From assembly GCA_003450735.1 (NCBI GenBank), contig DMEZ01000044.1:125150-147513 (forward strand): 22,364 nt of DNA, written 5' to 3'. The DNA comes from Elusimicrobiota bacterium (GTDB lineage Bacteria > Elusimicrobiota > Elusimicrobia > UBA1565). The notes beneath the pieces are model-generated. The model saw only the letters and a list, made by a program, of their open reading frames with translations. It did not search any database and had not been told where the DNA came from. Below, piece after piece: positions 1 to 8,100 of the stretch; the stretch's first letter is position 1, and every line of letters starts with the position of its first letter. Position numbers and translations under genes: made by a program.

Positions 1-207
1 TTCCCGGCCATCGACATCAACCGCACCGGCACGCGCAAGGAGGAGCTGCTGCTCAGCGAGGACGAGCTCAACAAGGTCTGGATCCTGCGCAAGGTCCTGG
101 CCCCGCTCAACTCGGTGGAGGCGATGGAGCTGCTCCACGACAAGATCCTGTCCACGAAGTCCAACAAGGACTTCCTCAAGCTGATGGAGAACTCCAGCAT
201 CGCGTAA
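1..207 (+). CDS. rho: Transcription termination factor Rho, C-terminal fragment
   Basis: Frame 1 is open from the first base to a TAA at 205-207 and encodes 68 residues. It starts FPAIDINRTGTRKEELLL and continues with a VWILRKVLAPLNSVEAMELL segment and a KSNKDFL end. This matches the extreme C-terminus of the hexameric RNA helicase Rho, including the PAIDxxxSGTRKEELL block close to the R-loop/arginine-finger region and the conserved end of the ATPase domain. Rho binds C-rich untranslated RNA and terminates transcription. The start, the RNA-binding domain and the Walker motifs lie outside the window. A GNAT gene follows after 24 bases, with no hairpin terminator between them, so read-through is likely. 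The family assignment is firm. Confidence 0.95.
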   Translation, partial: FPAIDINRTGTRKEELLLSEDELNKVWILRKVLAPLNSVEAMELLHDKILSTKSNKDFLKLMENSSIA

Positions 208-231
208 GAAGGAGTCTTCGGAAGGCGCCGG

Positions 232-807
232 GTGGAAGTGACCTTGAAGGACGGGAGCCGAGCGCGCCTGCGCCCGGTGAGGCCGGAGGACAAGGAGCGG
301 ATCGCCGCCGGGATGGCGCAGATGTCCCACGAGTCGCGCTACCATCGCTTCTTCATGGCCGCGGCGAAGCTCTCGGACGGGCAGCTGCGCTACCTGACGG
401 AAGTCGACCAGCAGGGCCACGTGGCGTGGGTCGCGGTGGACCCGGCTACGCCGCAGGAGCGCGGGCTGGGGATCGCGCGCTTCGTGCGCTCGAGCGCCGA
501 CCCGGCTCTCGCGGAATTCGCGCTCGCGGTGATCGACGCCTGGCAGGGCAGGGGGCTGGGCACCTGCCTGTTGGCCGCGCTCTACCTGATGGCGCGCAAG
601 CAGGGGATCCATGTCCTGCGGGGCGTGGTTTTGCCGGAGAACCGGATGGTGACGCGCTGGCTCGCCGAGCTCGGCGCGGCGAGCGTCCCCGCCGAAGGGC
701 ACATGCAGGCGGACCTGCGGGTGCACCGGGACCTCTCGTGCCTGCCGGATACCCCCGAGGCGCAGCATCTGCGGCGCGCCATCGAGGAACTGCAGGCGAA
801 GATCTGA
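232..807 (+). CDS. GNAT-family N-acetyltransferase
   Basis: This 191-residue protein is a single GNAT domain. It opens with a typical beta-1/alpha-1 segment (RLRPVRPEDKERI, about 12-24). The acetyl-CoA pyrophosphate-binding loop QGRGLGT is at about 105-111, and the following helix and the VLPEN strand complete motif A/B. The N-terminal half (SRYHRFF at 35-41) resembles the GNAT module found alone or fused in Pat-type protein acetyltransferases, but no cyclic-nucleotide or CoA-ligase domain is present. The substrate cannot be told from sequence. The start is GTG at 232, with GAAGG at 221-225 as Shine-Dalgarno sequence. The gene lies 24 bases after rho and ends two bases before the convergent PIN toxin gene, so its 3' end has no room for a terminator of its own. 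Confidence 0.85.
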   Translation: MEVTLKDGSRARLRPVRPEDKERIAAGMAQMSHESRYHRFFMAAAKLSDGQLRYLTEVDQQGHVAWVAVDPATPQERGLGIARFVRSSADPALAEFALAVIDAWQGRGLGTCLLAALYLMARKQGIHVLRGVVLPENRMVTRWLAELGAASVPAEGHMQADLRVHRDLSCLPDTPEAQHLRRAIEELQAKI

Positions 808-809
808 GG

Positions 810-1229
810 TTATCGCTTCGGCAGAAGATGGAACGCCCGGGTATGCGTCGGGCGATAGAGACTGAAATCCCGTTGGTCCGTCGTCAAGACCGACGTGAGC
901 CCCTCGCGCTCCGCGGCGCGCACCAGAGCCGCGTCAGCCAGATCCATGGGCAGGTCGCGGTATTTCTCCATCAGCTCCCGCATCCGCGGGATGTCCGCGG
1001 CCCCCAGAGGCAGCAGTTCCAGCGCTCCGCTCTCCAGCATCTCGAAGAGCGGAGTCTGCGCGCGGGGTGAGACGGAACTCAACAGATACGCGGCTTCCGT
1101 GACGGCCGGCCAGACGGTCGCAAGGGGCGCACGGATATCGGCGAGGGCTTTGCGGCAGGCCTCGTGATGCCGGTCGCTGCGGTCGAGCAGGGCGACGATG
1201 GGCCCGGCGTCAACGAGGACCGCTTTCAT
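810..1229 (-). CDS. PIN-domain toxin, VapC-like ribonuclease
   Basis: This 139-residue PIN domain has the expected acidic metal-binding residues: D7 in the first strand (LVDAGPIVALLD), E45 (TEAAYLL), D96 and D99 (DLADAALV), and D118/D121 (TTDQRDF). PIN toxins of VapBC-type modules are Mg2+-dependent endoribonucleases that cleave tRNA, rRNA or mRNA when not held by their antitoxin; the RNA target here is unknown. The length is normal. The ATG at 1229 lies inside the end of the antitoxin gene (20-base overlap), so the two are translationally coupled in the usual antitoxin-first order. All catalytic positions look intact, so the toxin is probably functional. It converges on the GNAT gene with a two-base gap. 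Confidence 0.88.
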   Translation of the reverse strand: MKAVLVDAGPIVALLDRSDRHHEACRKALADIRAPLATVWPAVTEAAYLLSSVSPRAQTPLFEMLESGALELLPLGAADIPRMRELMEKYRDLPMDLADAALVRAAEREGLTSVLTTDQRDFSLYRPTHTRAFHLLPKR

Positions 1230-1470
1230 GCCGTTCCTTCAAAAGCTTCTTGAACTTCGAGCCGGTCCGTTCCGATAAGTCCATCCCATGGCTGTCCAGG
1301 ACGCCGAGCCACTGCCCGAGCCGGTCGGCCGCAGGCATCCCGTCCCGCCGGAGGCATTGCTCGGCGTAATGGGCGATGGCCTCCCGGACGACTTCGGAGC
1401 GGCTCTTCTCAAGGCGGAGCATGGCCCTCTGGAGAAGCCGCTCCTCCTCCGGGCCCAGACGGACGGTCAT
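1210..1470 (-). CDS. Ribbon-helix-helix antitoxin of the PIN toxin
   Basis: This small protein begins MTVRLGPEEERLLQRAML and continues LEKSRSEVVREAIAHYAEQ. That is the strand-helix-helix layout of a CopG/Arc-type ribbon-helix-helix DNA-binding domain, in residues 1 to about 40. A C-terminal tail of about 45 residues probably wraps the toxin. I chose ATG 1470 (86 residues) because AGAGG lies about nine bases upstream. An in-frame ATG at 1488 (92 residues, MKRRSV...) is possible, but it lies almost at the predicted transcription start and would be leaderless. Longer in-frame extensions run through the promoter and are unlikely. The 3' end overlaps the toxin start by 20 bases. By family precedent the antitoxin neutralises the toxin and represses its own promoter, alone or in complex. 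Confidence 0.8.
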   Translation of the reverse strand: MTVRLGPEEERLLQRAMLRLEKSRSEVVREAIAHYAEQCLRRDGMPAADRLGQWLGVLDSHGMDLSERTGSKFKKLLKERHESGPR

Positions 1471-1487
1471 GACCGATCGCCTCTTCA

Positions 1488-1508
1488 TGTAATACATATT
1501 GTAATACA
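1488..1508. promoter_or_regulatory. Direct-repeat operator of the toxin-antitoxin operon
   Basis: Two exact copies of TGTAATACA lie at 1488-1496 and 1500-1508, separated by three bases (12-base period, about one helical turn). They cover the -10 element and the start region of the antitoxin gene and form an AT-rich island in GC-rich DNA. Ribbon-helix-helix antitoxins typically bind closely spaced short repeats at their own promoters, so this is probably the autoregulatory operator. The repeat is seen directly; its binding protein is inferred. Confidence 0.65.
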
Positions 1509-1526
1509 GTTGTCGCTCCGCGTCAA
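1498..1526 (-). promoter_or_regulatory. Promoter of the toxin-antitoxin operon
   Basis: On the minus strand, TTGACG (plus-strand 1521-1526) is followed by a 17-base spacer and TACAAT (plus-strand 1498-1503). This is a near-consensus sigma-70-type promoter. It places transcription start at about 1488-1491, which makes the SD-equipped ATG at 1470 the likely antitoxin start. The -10 element overlaps one of the direct repeats, so a bound repressor would block RNA polymerase. Confidence 0.7.
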
Positions 1527-1574
1527 TCCCCATGCCTACAAGTACGGATGTGGGCCCTGAAAAGTTCCCTCCAA

Positions 1575-1613
1575 CCGGAAAAGAAGAAGCCCCCGCCTTG
1601 CGGCGGGGGCTTC
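1575..1613 (-). terminator. Rho-independent terminator of the clostripain-family gene
   Basis: A perfect 12-base-pair stem (arms 1586-1597 and 1602-1613, GC-rich with GAAG/CTTC ends) closes a four-base loop. On the minus strand it is followed by a T-rich tail, TTCTTTTCC. It lies just after the stop codon at 1632 of the peptidase gene and upstream of the toxin-antitoxin promoter, insulating one from the other. On the plus strand the flank is not T-rich. Confidence 0.85.
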
Positions 1614-1631
1614 CTCTATCAGCGGGTCGGC

Positions 1632-2876
1632 TTATCTCAGCGCGCTCGCCCACTTGGCGAACTTCGCCCAGGTGCCGGCCCAAGCCAGCTTGTCGTAGTT
1701 GCCGTTGTAGCTGTAGTTCGGCAGGTAGACCGCCAGGCCGTTGGCGCCCGCGTAGTTCGAGCCGGTGACCGCGTTGGCAGCGATGACCTGCTCCTTGAGG
1801 AACTTCACGAGCTCCTCGCCCTGCGCCTTGAGCGCCGCGTTCTGCGTGCCGGCGTTGATGCGCAAGACGAAGTCCACCAGGTCCTTGTTGTCGCTGTAGT
1901 AGAAGTCCTGGGTCGCGCTCTTGGCGCTCTTGACCATCGCGTCCTCGCCCGCCGCCATCACCGCGTCGGCCCAGGCGCTGAGCTTGGAGGCCAGCGCCGA
2001 GAGGGACGCGGAGCGGATGGAGGACTGGGTCGCGCCCTGGCCCATGCTCGCGTAGTGAGCCGTGTAGGCCTTGGCCGTCAGAGCCGCCAGGCTCTGGGCG
2101 GACTGCCCGGGGTTCCCCGCGAGGGGCCCGAGCATGTCGTCGTAGGTGTAGCCGTCGCCCGGCTCGGTCTCTTCGGAGGCTACGACGAACTCGGCGTAAT
2201 CCTTGATCTGGTAGGCCACCTCGGCCATCTGCATCAGACAGGCGTCGGAGGCGAAGACGTCCAGCTTGCCCATGGCGGCGAGGGCCTGGCCGAGGTCCAC
2301 GGTGCTGATGTGGTTGCCGGTCTCGTCGTCATAGGAGATGCCGAGGGTGGTCACGTCGCGGCCCGGCTGCTTGTCCCAGCCGCTGCCGTGGTTCCAGACC
2401 ACGAGCATGTACTTCTGCGCCGGGGCCTTCTCCTTGGCCCAGGCCACGAACTCGACGAGGTGGCGCCAGTCGCCCATGTCGCCTTTCGGGATGTCCTGCA
2501 GGATGGGGCTCGCGATCTTGCTCATGTCCGCGTCCTTCTGGACGATGAGGCGGCGCTGGCCCTTCCAGTCCCCGTCGGAGGCGTCGTAGCCGCGGATGCG
2601 GCCCAGCTCGACGGCGATCTTCACCTTGTCGGTGGAGCCGATCTTCTCCATCTCGTTGACGTCGAGCATCCCGTACTTCTCGAGGTTGTTCTTGGCGTTG
2701 ACGAAGACCATGATGGTCCAGGTCGCGGCGCGGTCCTTGGCGACCTCGGCCTGGATCCTCTCGACGATGGGCTTCACGTCGACGCCCTGGTCGAAATCAT
2801 ACTTCTCGGCGGCGGCCGGCCCGGCGCTGAGGAGCGCGGCGCAGGCGGCGAGTACGGCGGTCCATTTCTTGAGCAT
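1632..2876 (-). CDS. Secreted clostripain-family (C11) cysteine peptidase
   Basis: This 414-residue protein has a Sec signal peptide (MLKK, then a hydrophobic Ala/Leu core, with predicted cleavage after about residue 23, AAA). The clostripain-like caspase-hemoglobinase fold follows. Strand TIMVFVNAKNNLE is at 54-66. The catalytic His lies in VVWNHGSGW (H163) and the catalytic Cys in SDACLMQMAEVAY (C213), the signature dyad of family C11. The ASEETEPGDGYTYDDML block (233-249) is also typical. C11 enzymes are usually Arg- or Lys-specific and often self-processing; specificity here is unknown. The ATG at 2876 is preceded by GGAGG on the minus strand. An adjacent ATG at 2879 and one at 2915 are alternatives, but both fit the SD or signal peptide less well. 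The protein is probably periplasmic or exported. It is monocistronic, with its own terminator and divergent from udk. Confidence 0.88.
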   Translation of the reverse strand: MLKKWTAVLAACAALLSAGPAAAEKYDFDQGVDVKPIVERIQAEVAKDRAATWTIMVFVNAKNNLEKYGMLDVNEMEKIGSTDKVKIAVELGRIRGYDASDGDWKGQRRLIVQKDADMSKIASPILQDIPKGDMGDWRHLVEFVAWAKEKAPAQKYMLVVWNHGSGWDKQPGRDVTTLGISYDDETGNHISTVDLGQALAAMGKLDVFASDACLMQMAEVAYQIKDYAEFVVASEETEPGDGYTYDDMLGPLAGNPGQSAQSLAALTAKAYTAHYASMGQGATQSSIRSASLSALASKLSAWADAVMAAGEDAMVKSAKSATQDFYYSDNKDLVDFVLRINAGTQNAALKAQGEELVKFLKEQVIAANAVTGSNYAGANGLAVYLPNYSYNGNYDKLAWAGTWAKFAKWASALR

Positions 2877-2913
2877 CATCCCTCCGGGGGTGAGAAGGTC
2901 CAGCCTGGGTCCC

Positions 2914-2922
2914 ATTGTAGCA
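2914..2922 (-). promoter_or_regulatory. Putative extended -10 promoter of the peptidase gene
   Basis: Read on the minus strand this is TGCTACAAT, an extended -10 element (TGn plus TACAAT), about 40 bases upstream of the chosen ATG at 2876. No good -35 hexamer is visible 16-18 bases further upstream, as expected for extended -10 promoters. Similar elements occur before other genes in this window. Confidence 0.45.
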
Positions 2923-2968
2923 CAAGAAGCGCCGAAAGACCCACTACCGGCCTGGGCCTATCGGGGCC

Positions 2969-2985
2969 CCACTCATAAGGAGTGG
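2969..2985. other. Small perfect hairpin upstream of udk
   Basis: CCACTC (2969-2974) and GAGTGG (2980-2985) form a six-base-pair stem with a five-base loop. It sits in the 161-base divergent spacer between the peptidase and udk starts. No T-run follows, so it is not a classical terminator. It could be a leader structure or an inverted-repeat protein site. No convincing udk promoter could be picked out in this spacer. Confidence 0.3.
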
Positions 2986-3037
2986 ACGAAGGGAGAGGCG
3001 ATTAGGTACCTTGTCCTCGCTGGACGGGAGACACGCC

Positions 3038-3682
3038 ATGATCAGGAAGGCGCCGGACAAGCGGTTCATCGTCGCCATCGCGGGGGGCTCGGGTTCCGGC
3101 AAGACCACCTTCTCTCGCCGGGTCGTGGAGGAGAGCCTCAAGTGCGGCATCGAGGGGCAGATCTTCTCCCTGGACAGCTACTACCGGCCCCTCGACGACC
3201 TGACCCTGGAGGAGAAGAAGGCCTACAACTTCGACCACCCCGACGCCATCGACTTCCCCCTGGCCATCAAGCACCTCAAGCGCCTCGCCGCCGGGGAGGA
3301 CATCGAGCAGCCGGTCTACGACTTCAAGACCTACGCGCGCACGCCGGAGACCCTCGCCTGCAAGGCCAGCCCGCTCATCGTCGTCGAGGGCCTCTACGCG
3401 CTCTACCCGCCCCAGCTGCTGCCGCTCTACCACTACAGGGTCTTCGTGGCCACCGGCATCGCCACCGCCGTGCTCCGGCGCCTCCAGCGCGACATCGAGG
3501 AGCGCGGACGCGACGTCGCGGGAGCCAAGCACCAGATCCTGACCACCGTCCTGCCCATGTACGAGACCTACGTGCGCCCCACCCAGCGCAACGCGCACTT
3601 CTCCATCGACTGGGACGGGGAGGAGGTCCCGGAAAAGGCCACGGAAGGCCTCATCCGGATGGTGCGGGACTTCTTCCGGTGA
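3038..3682 (+). CDS. udk: Uridine kinase
   Basis: This 214-residue P-loop kinase phosphorylates uridine and cytidine to UMP and CMP in pyrimidine salvage (cytosolic). The Walker A loop GGSGSGKTT is at 16-24. SLDSYYRPL carries the family's D-x-Y-Y nucleoside-binding motif, and NFDHPDAIDF is the classical uridine kinase signature. YDFKTYAR and the Walker-B-like IVVEGLYAL follow, and RDIEERGRD forms the lid. The length is that of bacterial Udk. ATG 3038 was chosen because GGGAG at 3026-3030 is correctly spaced and the family N-terminus starts just before the P-loop strand; an upstream in-frame start at 3011 adds nine residues without SD support. Its stop overlaps the GTG start of the next gene by four bases (GTGA), indicating translational coupling. 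Confidence 0.92.
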   Translation: MIRKAPDKRFIVAIAGGSGSGKTTFSRRVVEESLKCGIEGQIFSLDSYYRPLDDLTLEEKKAYNFDHPDAIDFPLAIKHLKRLAAGEDIEQPVYDFKTYARTPETLACKASPLIVVEGLYALYPPQLLPLYHYRVFVATGIATAVLRRLQRDIEERGRDVAGAKHQILTTVLPMYETYVRPTQRNAHFSIDWDGEEVPEKATEGLIRMVRDFFR

Positions 3683-4314
3683 AGCGGCGGGCCGTCCTCT
3701 TCGACCTGGACGGCACCCTGCTGGACACCCTCGACGACATCGCCGACTCCATGAACGCGGCCCTGGCCGTCCTGGGGCAGCCGGTCCATCCGGTCGAGGC
3801 GTACCGCTTCTTCGTGGGCGACGGGGTCGAGACCCTCGCCCGCCGGACAGTGGCGTCGGGACCCTCGGACGAGGCCGCCGAGGCGTTCCGGGCCGAGTAC
3901 GCCCGCCGCTGGGACAAGAAGACCCGGCCCTACGACGGCATCCCCGAGCTCCTGGACGCGCTGGCCGGGCGGGGCGTGGGGATGGCGGTGCTCTCCAACA
4001 AGCCCGACGACTTCACCCGGATGGCCGTGGAGCGCTATTTCCCGGGGGCGGCGTTCTCGGCCGTCCGGGGCATGCGGCCGGGCGGGCCCAAGAAGCCCGA
4101 CCCCGCCGCGGCGCTCGACATCGCCGGCGGGGCCGGCCTCGAGCCCGCCGAGTTCGTCTACCTCGGGGACACCGACACCGACATGCGCACGGCCCGGGCG
4201 GCCGGGATGCACCCCGTCGGAGCGCTCTGGGGCTTCCGCCCGGCCAAGGAACTGCTCGACAACGGGGCTCAAGAGCTCCTCTCCGCGCCCCGGGAGCTGC
4301 TCAGGTTCTTTTAG
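3679..4314 (+). CDS. HAD-family phosphatase, phosphoglycolate phosphatase-like
   Basis: This 211-residue haloacid dehalogenase hydrolase has all four motifs. Motif I is FDLDGTLLDT (nucleophile D9, acid/base D11), motif II VLSNKP, the motif III lysine lies in GPKKPDP, and motif IV is YLGDTDTDM. An alpha-helical cap between motifs I and II places it in the Gph/PGMB-like subfamily. The likely reaction is phosphate-ester hydrolysis of a small metabolite such as 2-phosphoglycolate or a nucleotide; the exact substrate cannot be read from sequence. Start GTG 3679 overlaps the udk stop by four bases, so the two genes form a coupled pair. A 5'-nucleotidase role beside uridine kinase is conceivable but not shown. 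The next gene, rpmE, begins 61 bases downstream with its own promoter. Confidence 0.85.
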   Translation: MKRRAVLFDLDGTLLDTLDDIADSMNAALAVLGQPVHPVEAYRFFVGDGVETLARRTVASGPSDEAAEAFRAEYARRWDKKTRPYDGIPELLDALAGRGVGMAVLSNKPDDFTRMAVERYFPGAAFSAVRGMRPGGPKKPDPAAALDIAGGAGLEPAEFVYLGDTDTDMRTARAAGMHPVGALWGFRPAKELLDNGAQELLSAPRELLRFF

Positions 4315-4325
4315 GCTGAAAAAAA

Positions 4326-4333
4326 GCTATAAT
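4326..4333 (+). promoter_or_regulatory. Promoter -10 region of rpmE
   Basis: A perfect TATAAT hexamer at 4328-4333 lies 42 bases upstream of the rpmE ATG and follows an A-rich stretch. The -35 region is poor. The 5' leader is about 35 bases and carries AAGGG (4363-4367), eight bases before the start codon. Confidence 0.6.
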
Positions 4334-4375
4334 CAGGGTGTCGTCGATAATCCCGTCGAAACAAGGGCTGAAACC

Positions 4376-4750
4376 ATGAAAGAGAACCTCCATCCCAGCT
4401 ATTACGTGGCGCAGGTGTCCTGCGCCTGCGGCAACTCCTTCACCACTCGGGCGACCAAGAAGGTCATCAAGCTCGACATCTGCGCCGGCTGCCACCCGTT
4501 CTACACCGGCAAGCAGCGCCTCGTCGACACCGCGGGCCGCGTGGACCGCTTCCAGAAGCGCTTCGCGAAGACCGGCGGCAAGACCGTCGAGCGCGAGAAG
4601 GCCGAGGTCAAGCTCAAGAAGCTCGACGCGGTGATGTCCCGCAAGATCCTCAAGAAGACCCTTTCCACCGCGCCGACGGAAGCCGACCCGAAGGCCGCCA
4701 AGAAGGGCAAGAAGGACGCCGCCGCCCCCAAGACGGACGCCAAGGCTTAG
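4376..4750 (+). CDS. rpmE: Ribosomal protein bL31 with long basic C-terminal tail
   Basis: Residues 1-63 are a complete zinc-type L31: MKENLHPSYY, then C16/C18 (CACGNSF) and C36/C39 (DICAGCHPFYTGK) as zinc ligands, then VDTAGRVDRFQKRF. bL31 bridges the two ribosomal subunits. Bacterial L31 usually ends near residue 65-75, but this one continues to 124. The added tail of about 60 residues is rich in Lys, Ala and Asp (for example EKAEVKLKKLD and KAAKKGKKDAA) and looks disordered or helical and RNA-binding. The frame is continuous and base usage matches the neighbours, so the tail is not a frameshift artefact. The SD is AAGGG. A strong terminator follows at 4768-4796. The gene order rpmE-prfA-prmC-murA is widely seen; rho, often the upstream neighbour, lies 4.2 kb away. 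Confidence 0.93.
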   Translation: MKENLHPSYYVAQVSCACGNSFTTRATKKVIKLDICAGCHPFYTGKQRLVDTAGRVDRFQKRFAKTGGKTVEREKAEVKLKKLDAVMSRKILKKTLSTAPTEADPKAAKKGKKDAAAPKTDAKA

Positions 4751-4767
4751 CCGGCCTAGCGTCGAGG

Positions 4768-4797
4768 AGCCCGCGCCGGTGACGGCGCGGGCTTTTC
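4768..4797 (+). terminator. Rho-independent terminator between rpmE and prfA
   Basis: GCCCGCGCC (4769-4777) pairs perfectly with GGCGCGGGC (4784-4792) across a six-base loop, with an extra A-T pair at the base. TTTT follows at 4793-4796. The prfA start codon begins at 4799, two bases after the T-run. The element therefore either ends rpmE transcription or acts as an attenuator controlling prfA, whose ribosome-binding region it occupies. Confidence 0.8.
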
Positions 4798-4798
4798 C

Positions 4799-5863
<1,065 letters not shown>

Positions 5864-5867
5864 GCCC

Positions 5868-6767
5868 GTGAGCCTTCAGGGCATCACGACCGTCCGGGAC
5901 TGGCTGAGCCGCGGGGAGGTCCACCTGCGCCGCGGCGGAGTGGACGAGTCCCTGGCCAACGCCGAGCTCCTGCTCGCGCACGTGCTCGAGGTCAAGCGGC
6001 CCGAGGTGCAGGCCCGCCTCGCCCAGACCCTCACCGAGAAGCAGCGCCACCACTACTGGCATCTCGTGCTCGAGCGCGGCAAGCGCAAGCCCCTGGCCTA
6101 CGTGCTGGGCGACCAGCCCTTCCTCGGCCTCGCCATCGAGGTCACCCCGGCCGTGCTCATCCCGCGTCCGGAGACGGAGGAGCTGGCGGAGGCCGTGCTG
6201 GAGACGGCGAAAAAGGAGCTCGAGGCCGACCCGAAGAGGATCCTGCACATCCTGGAGGTCGGGACCGGCAGCGGCTGCATCAGCGTGGCGCTGGCGCATT
6301 TCCTTCCGGGGGCGATCGTTTACGCCACCGACATCAGCCAGGCCGCCCTCCACCTCGCCGAGAAGAACGCGTGCAGGCACCGAGTCGAGAGGAGGATCCG
6401 CTTCCTGCGGGAGGACCTCTTCCGGCCCGAGGCCCTCTCGGGCGGCCCCTGGGCGGACTTCCTCGTGAGCAACCCGCCCTACATCCCCACGGCGCAGCTC
6501 CCCAAGCTCGACGCCGAGGTGCGCATGGAGCCCTTCCTCGCGCTGGACGGGGGCAAAGACGGCCTCGACGCCATCCGGGCCATCCTCGCGAGCGCGCCCA
6601 AGCTCCTCAAGCCCCGGGGCTGGCTCGCGCTGGAGATCGGCGAGAGCCAGGCCGGGTCGGTGAGGGGTCTGCTGGAGCGGCCGGCCTGCCTGTTCGAGGG
6701 GGTCCAGGTGCGCAAAGACCTGCAGGGCAAGGACCGGGTCGTGCTCGCCCGGCGGGCTTTAAGGTAA
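5868..6767 (+). CDS. prmC: Release factor glutamine methyltransferase
   Basis: This 299-residue protein methylates the GGQ glutamine of release factors using S-adenosylmethionine. The N-terminal helical release-factor-binding domain (1 to about 85) ends in LAYVLGDQPFLGL. The linker VLIPRPETEEL leads into the Rossmann methyltransferase fold, with AdoMet-binding EVGTGSGCISVALA (about 130-143) and the amide-methyltransferase signature NPPYIP (about 202-207). Start GTG 5868 lies four bases after the prfA stop, with GGGAG at 5854-5858 inside prfA, so the substrate and its modifying enzyme are translated together. A few bases after its stop an extended -10 element begins, which probably drives murA. 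Confidence 0.93.
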   Translation: MSLQGITTVRDWLSRGEVHLRRGGVDESLANAELLLAHVLEVKRPEVQARLAQTLTEKQRHHYWHLVLERGKRKPLAYVLGDQPFLGLAIEVTPAVLIPRPETEELAEAVLETAKKELEADPKRILHILEVGTGSGCISVALAHFLPGAIVYATDISQAALHLAEKNACRHRVERRIRFLREDLFRPEALSGGPWADFLVSNPPYIPTAQLPKLDAEVRMEPFLALDGGKDGLDAIRAILASAPKLLKPRGWLALEIGESQAGSVRGLLERPACLFEGVQVRKDLQGKDRVVLARRALR

Positions 6768-6768
6768 A

Positions 6769-6777
6769 TGATACAAT
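6769..6777 (+). promoter_or_regulatory. Putative extended -10 promoter of murA
   Basis: TGATACAAT (TGn plus TACAAT) starts one base after the prmC stop codon and lies about 28 bases upstream of the murA ATG. No recognisable -35 hexamer lies upstream in the prmC coding end. It resembles the extended -10 elements before other genes in this window, so murA and the genes after it probably form a second transcription unit. Confidence 0.5.
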
Positions 6778-6805
6778 CGACCATCCCTCAGGCGGGAGGC
6801 AGCGC

Positions 6806-8071
<1,266 letters not shown>

Positions 8072-8100
8072 GACCTCTCGACAGCGCCGCCATCGCTCCC

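Noticed and set aside
810..1526. The toxin-antitoxin module as part of an integrated mobile element
   Set aside because: No integrase, transposase, terminal inverted repeats or target duplication is visible nearby. The module may have moved horizontally, but the sequence shows no element.
1548..2978. Long plus-strand open frame antisense to the peptidase gene
   Set aside because: Its translation is low-information Val/Leu/Gly/Arg/His sequence typical of the complement of a GC-rich gene, while the minus-strand frame has a signal peptide and the C11 catalytic dyad.
2596..3678. Long upstream in-frame extension of the HAD phosphatase
   Set aside because: The extension runs through the udk gene in another frame and has no domain. 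The coupled GTG at 3679 gives a normal HAD N-terminus with motif I at residues 8-14.
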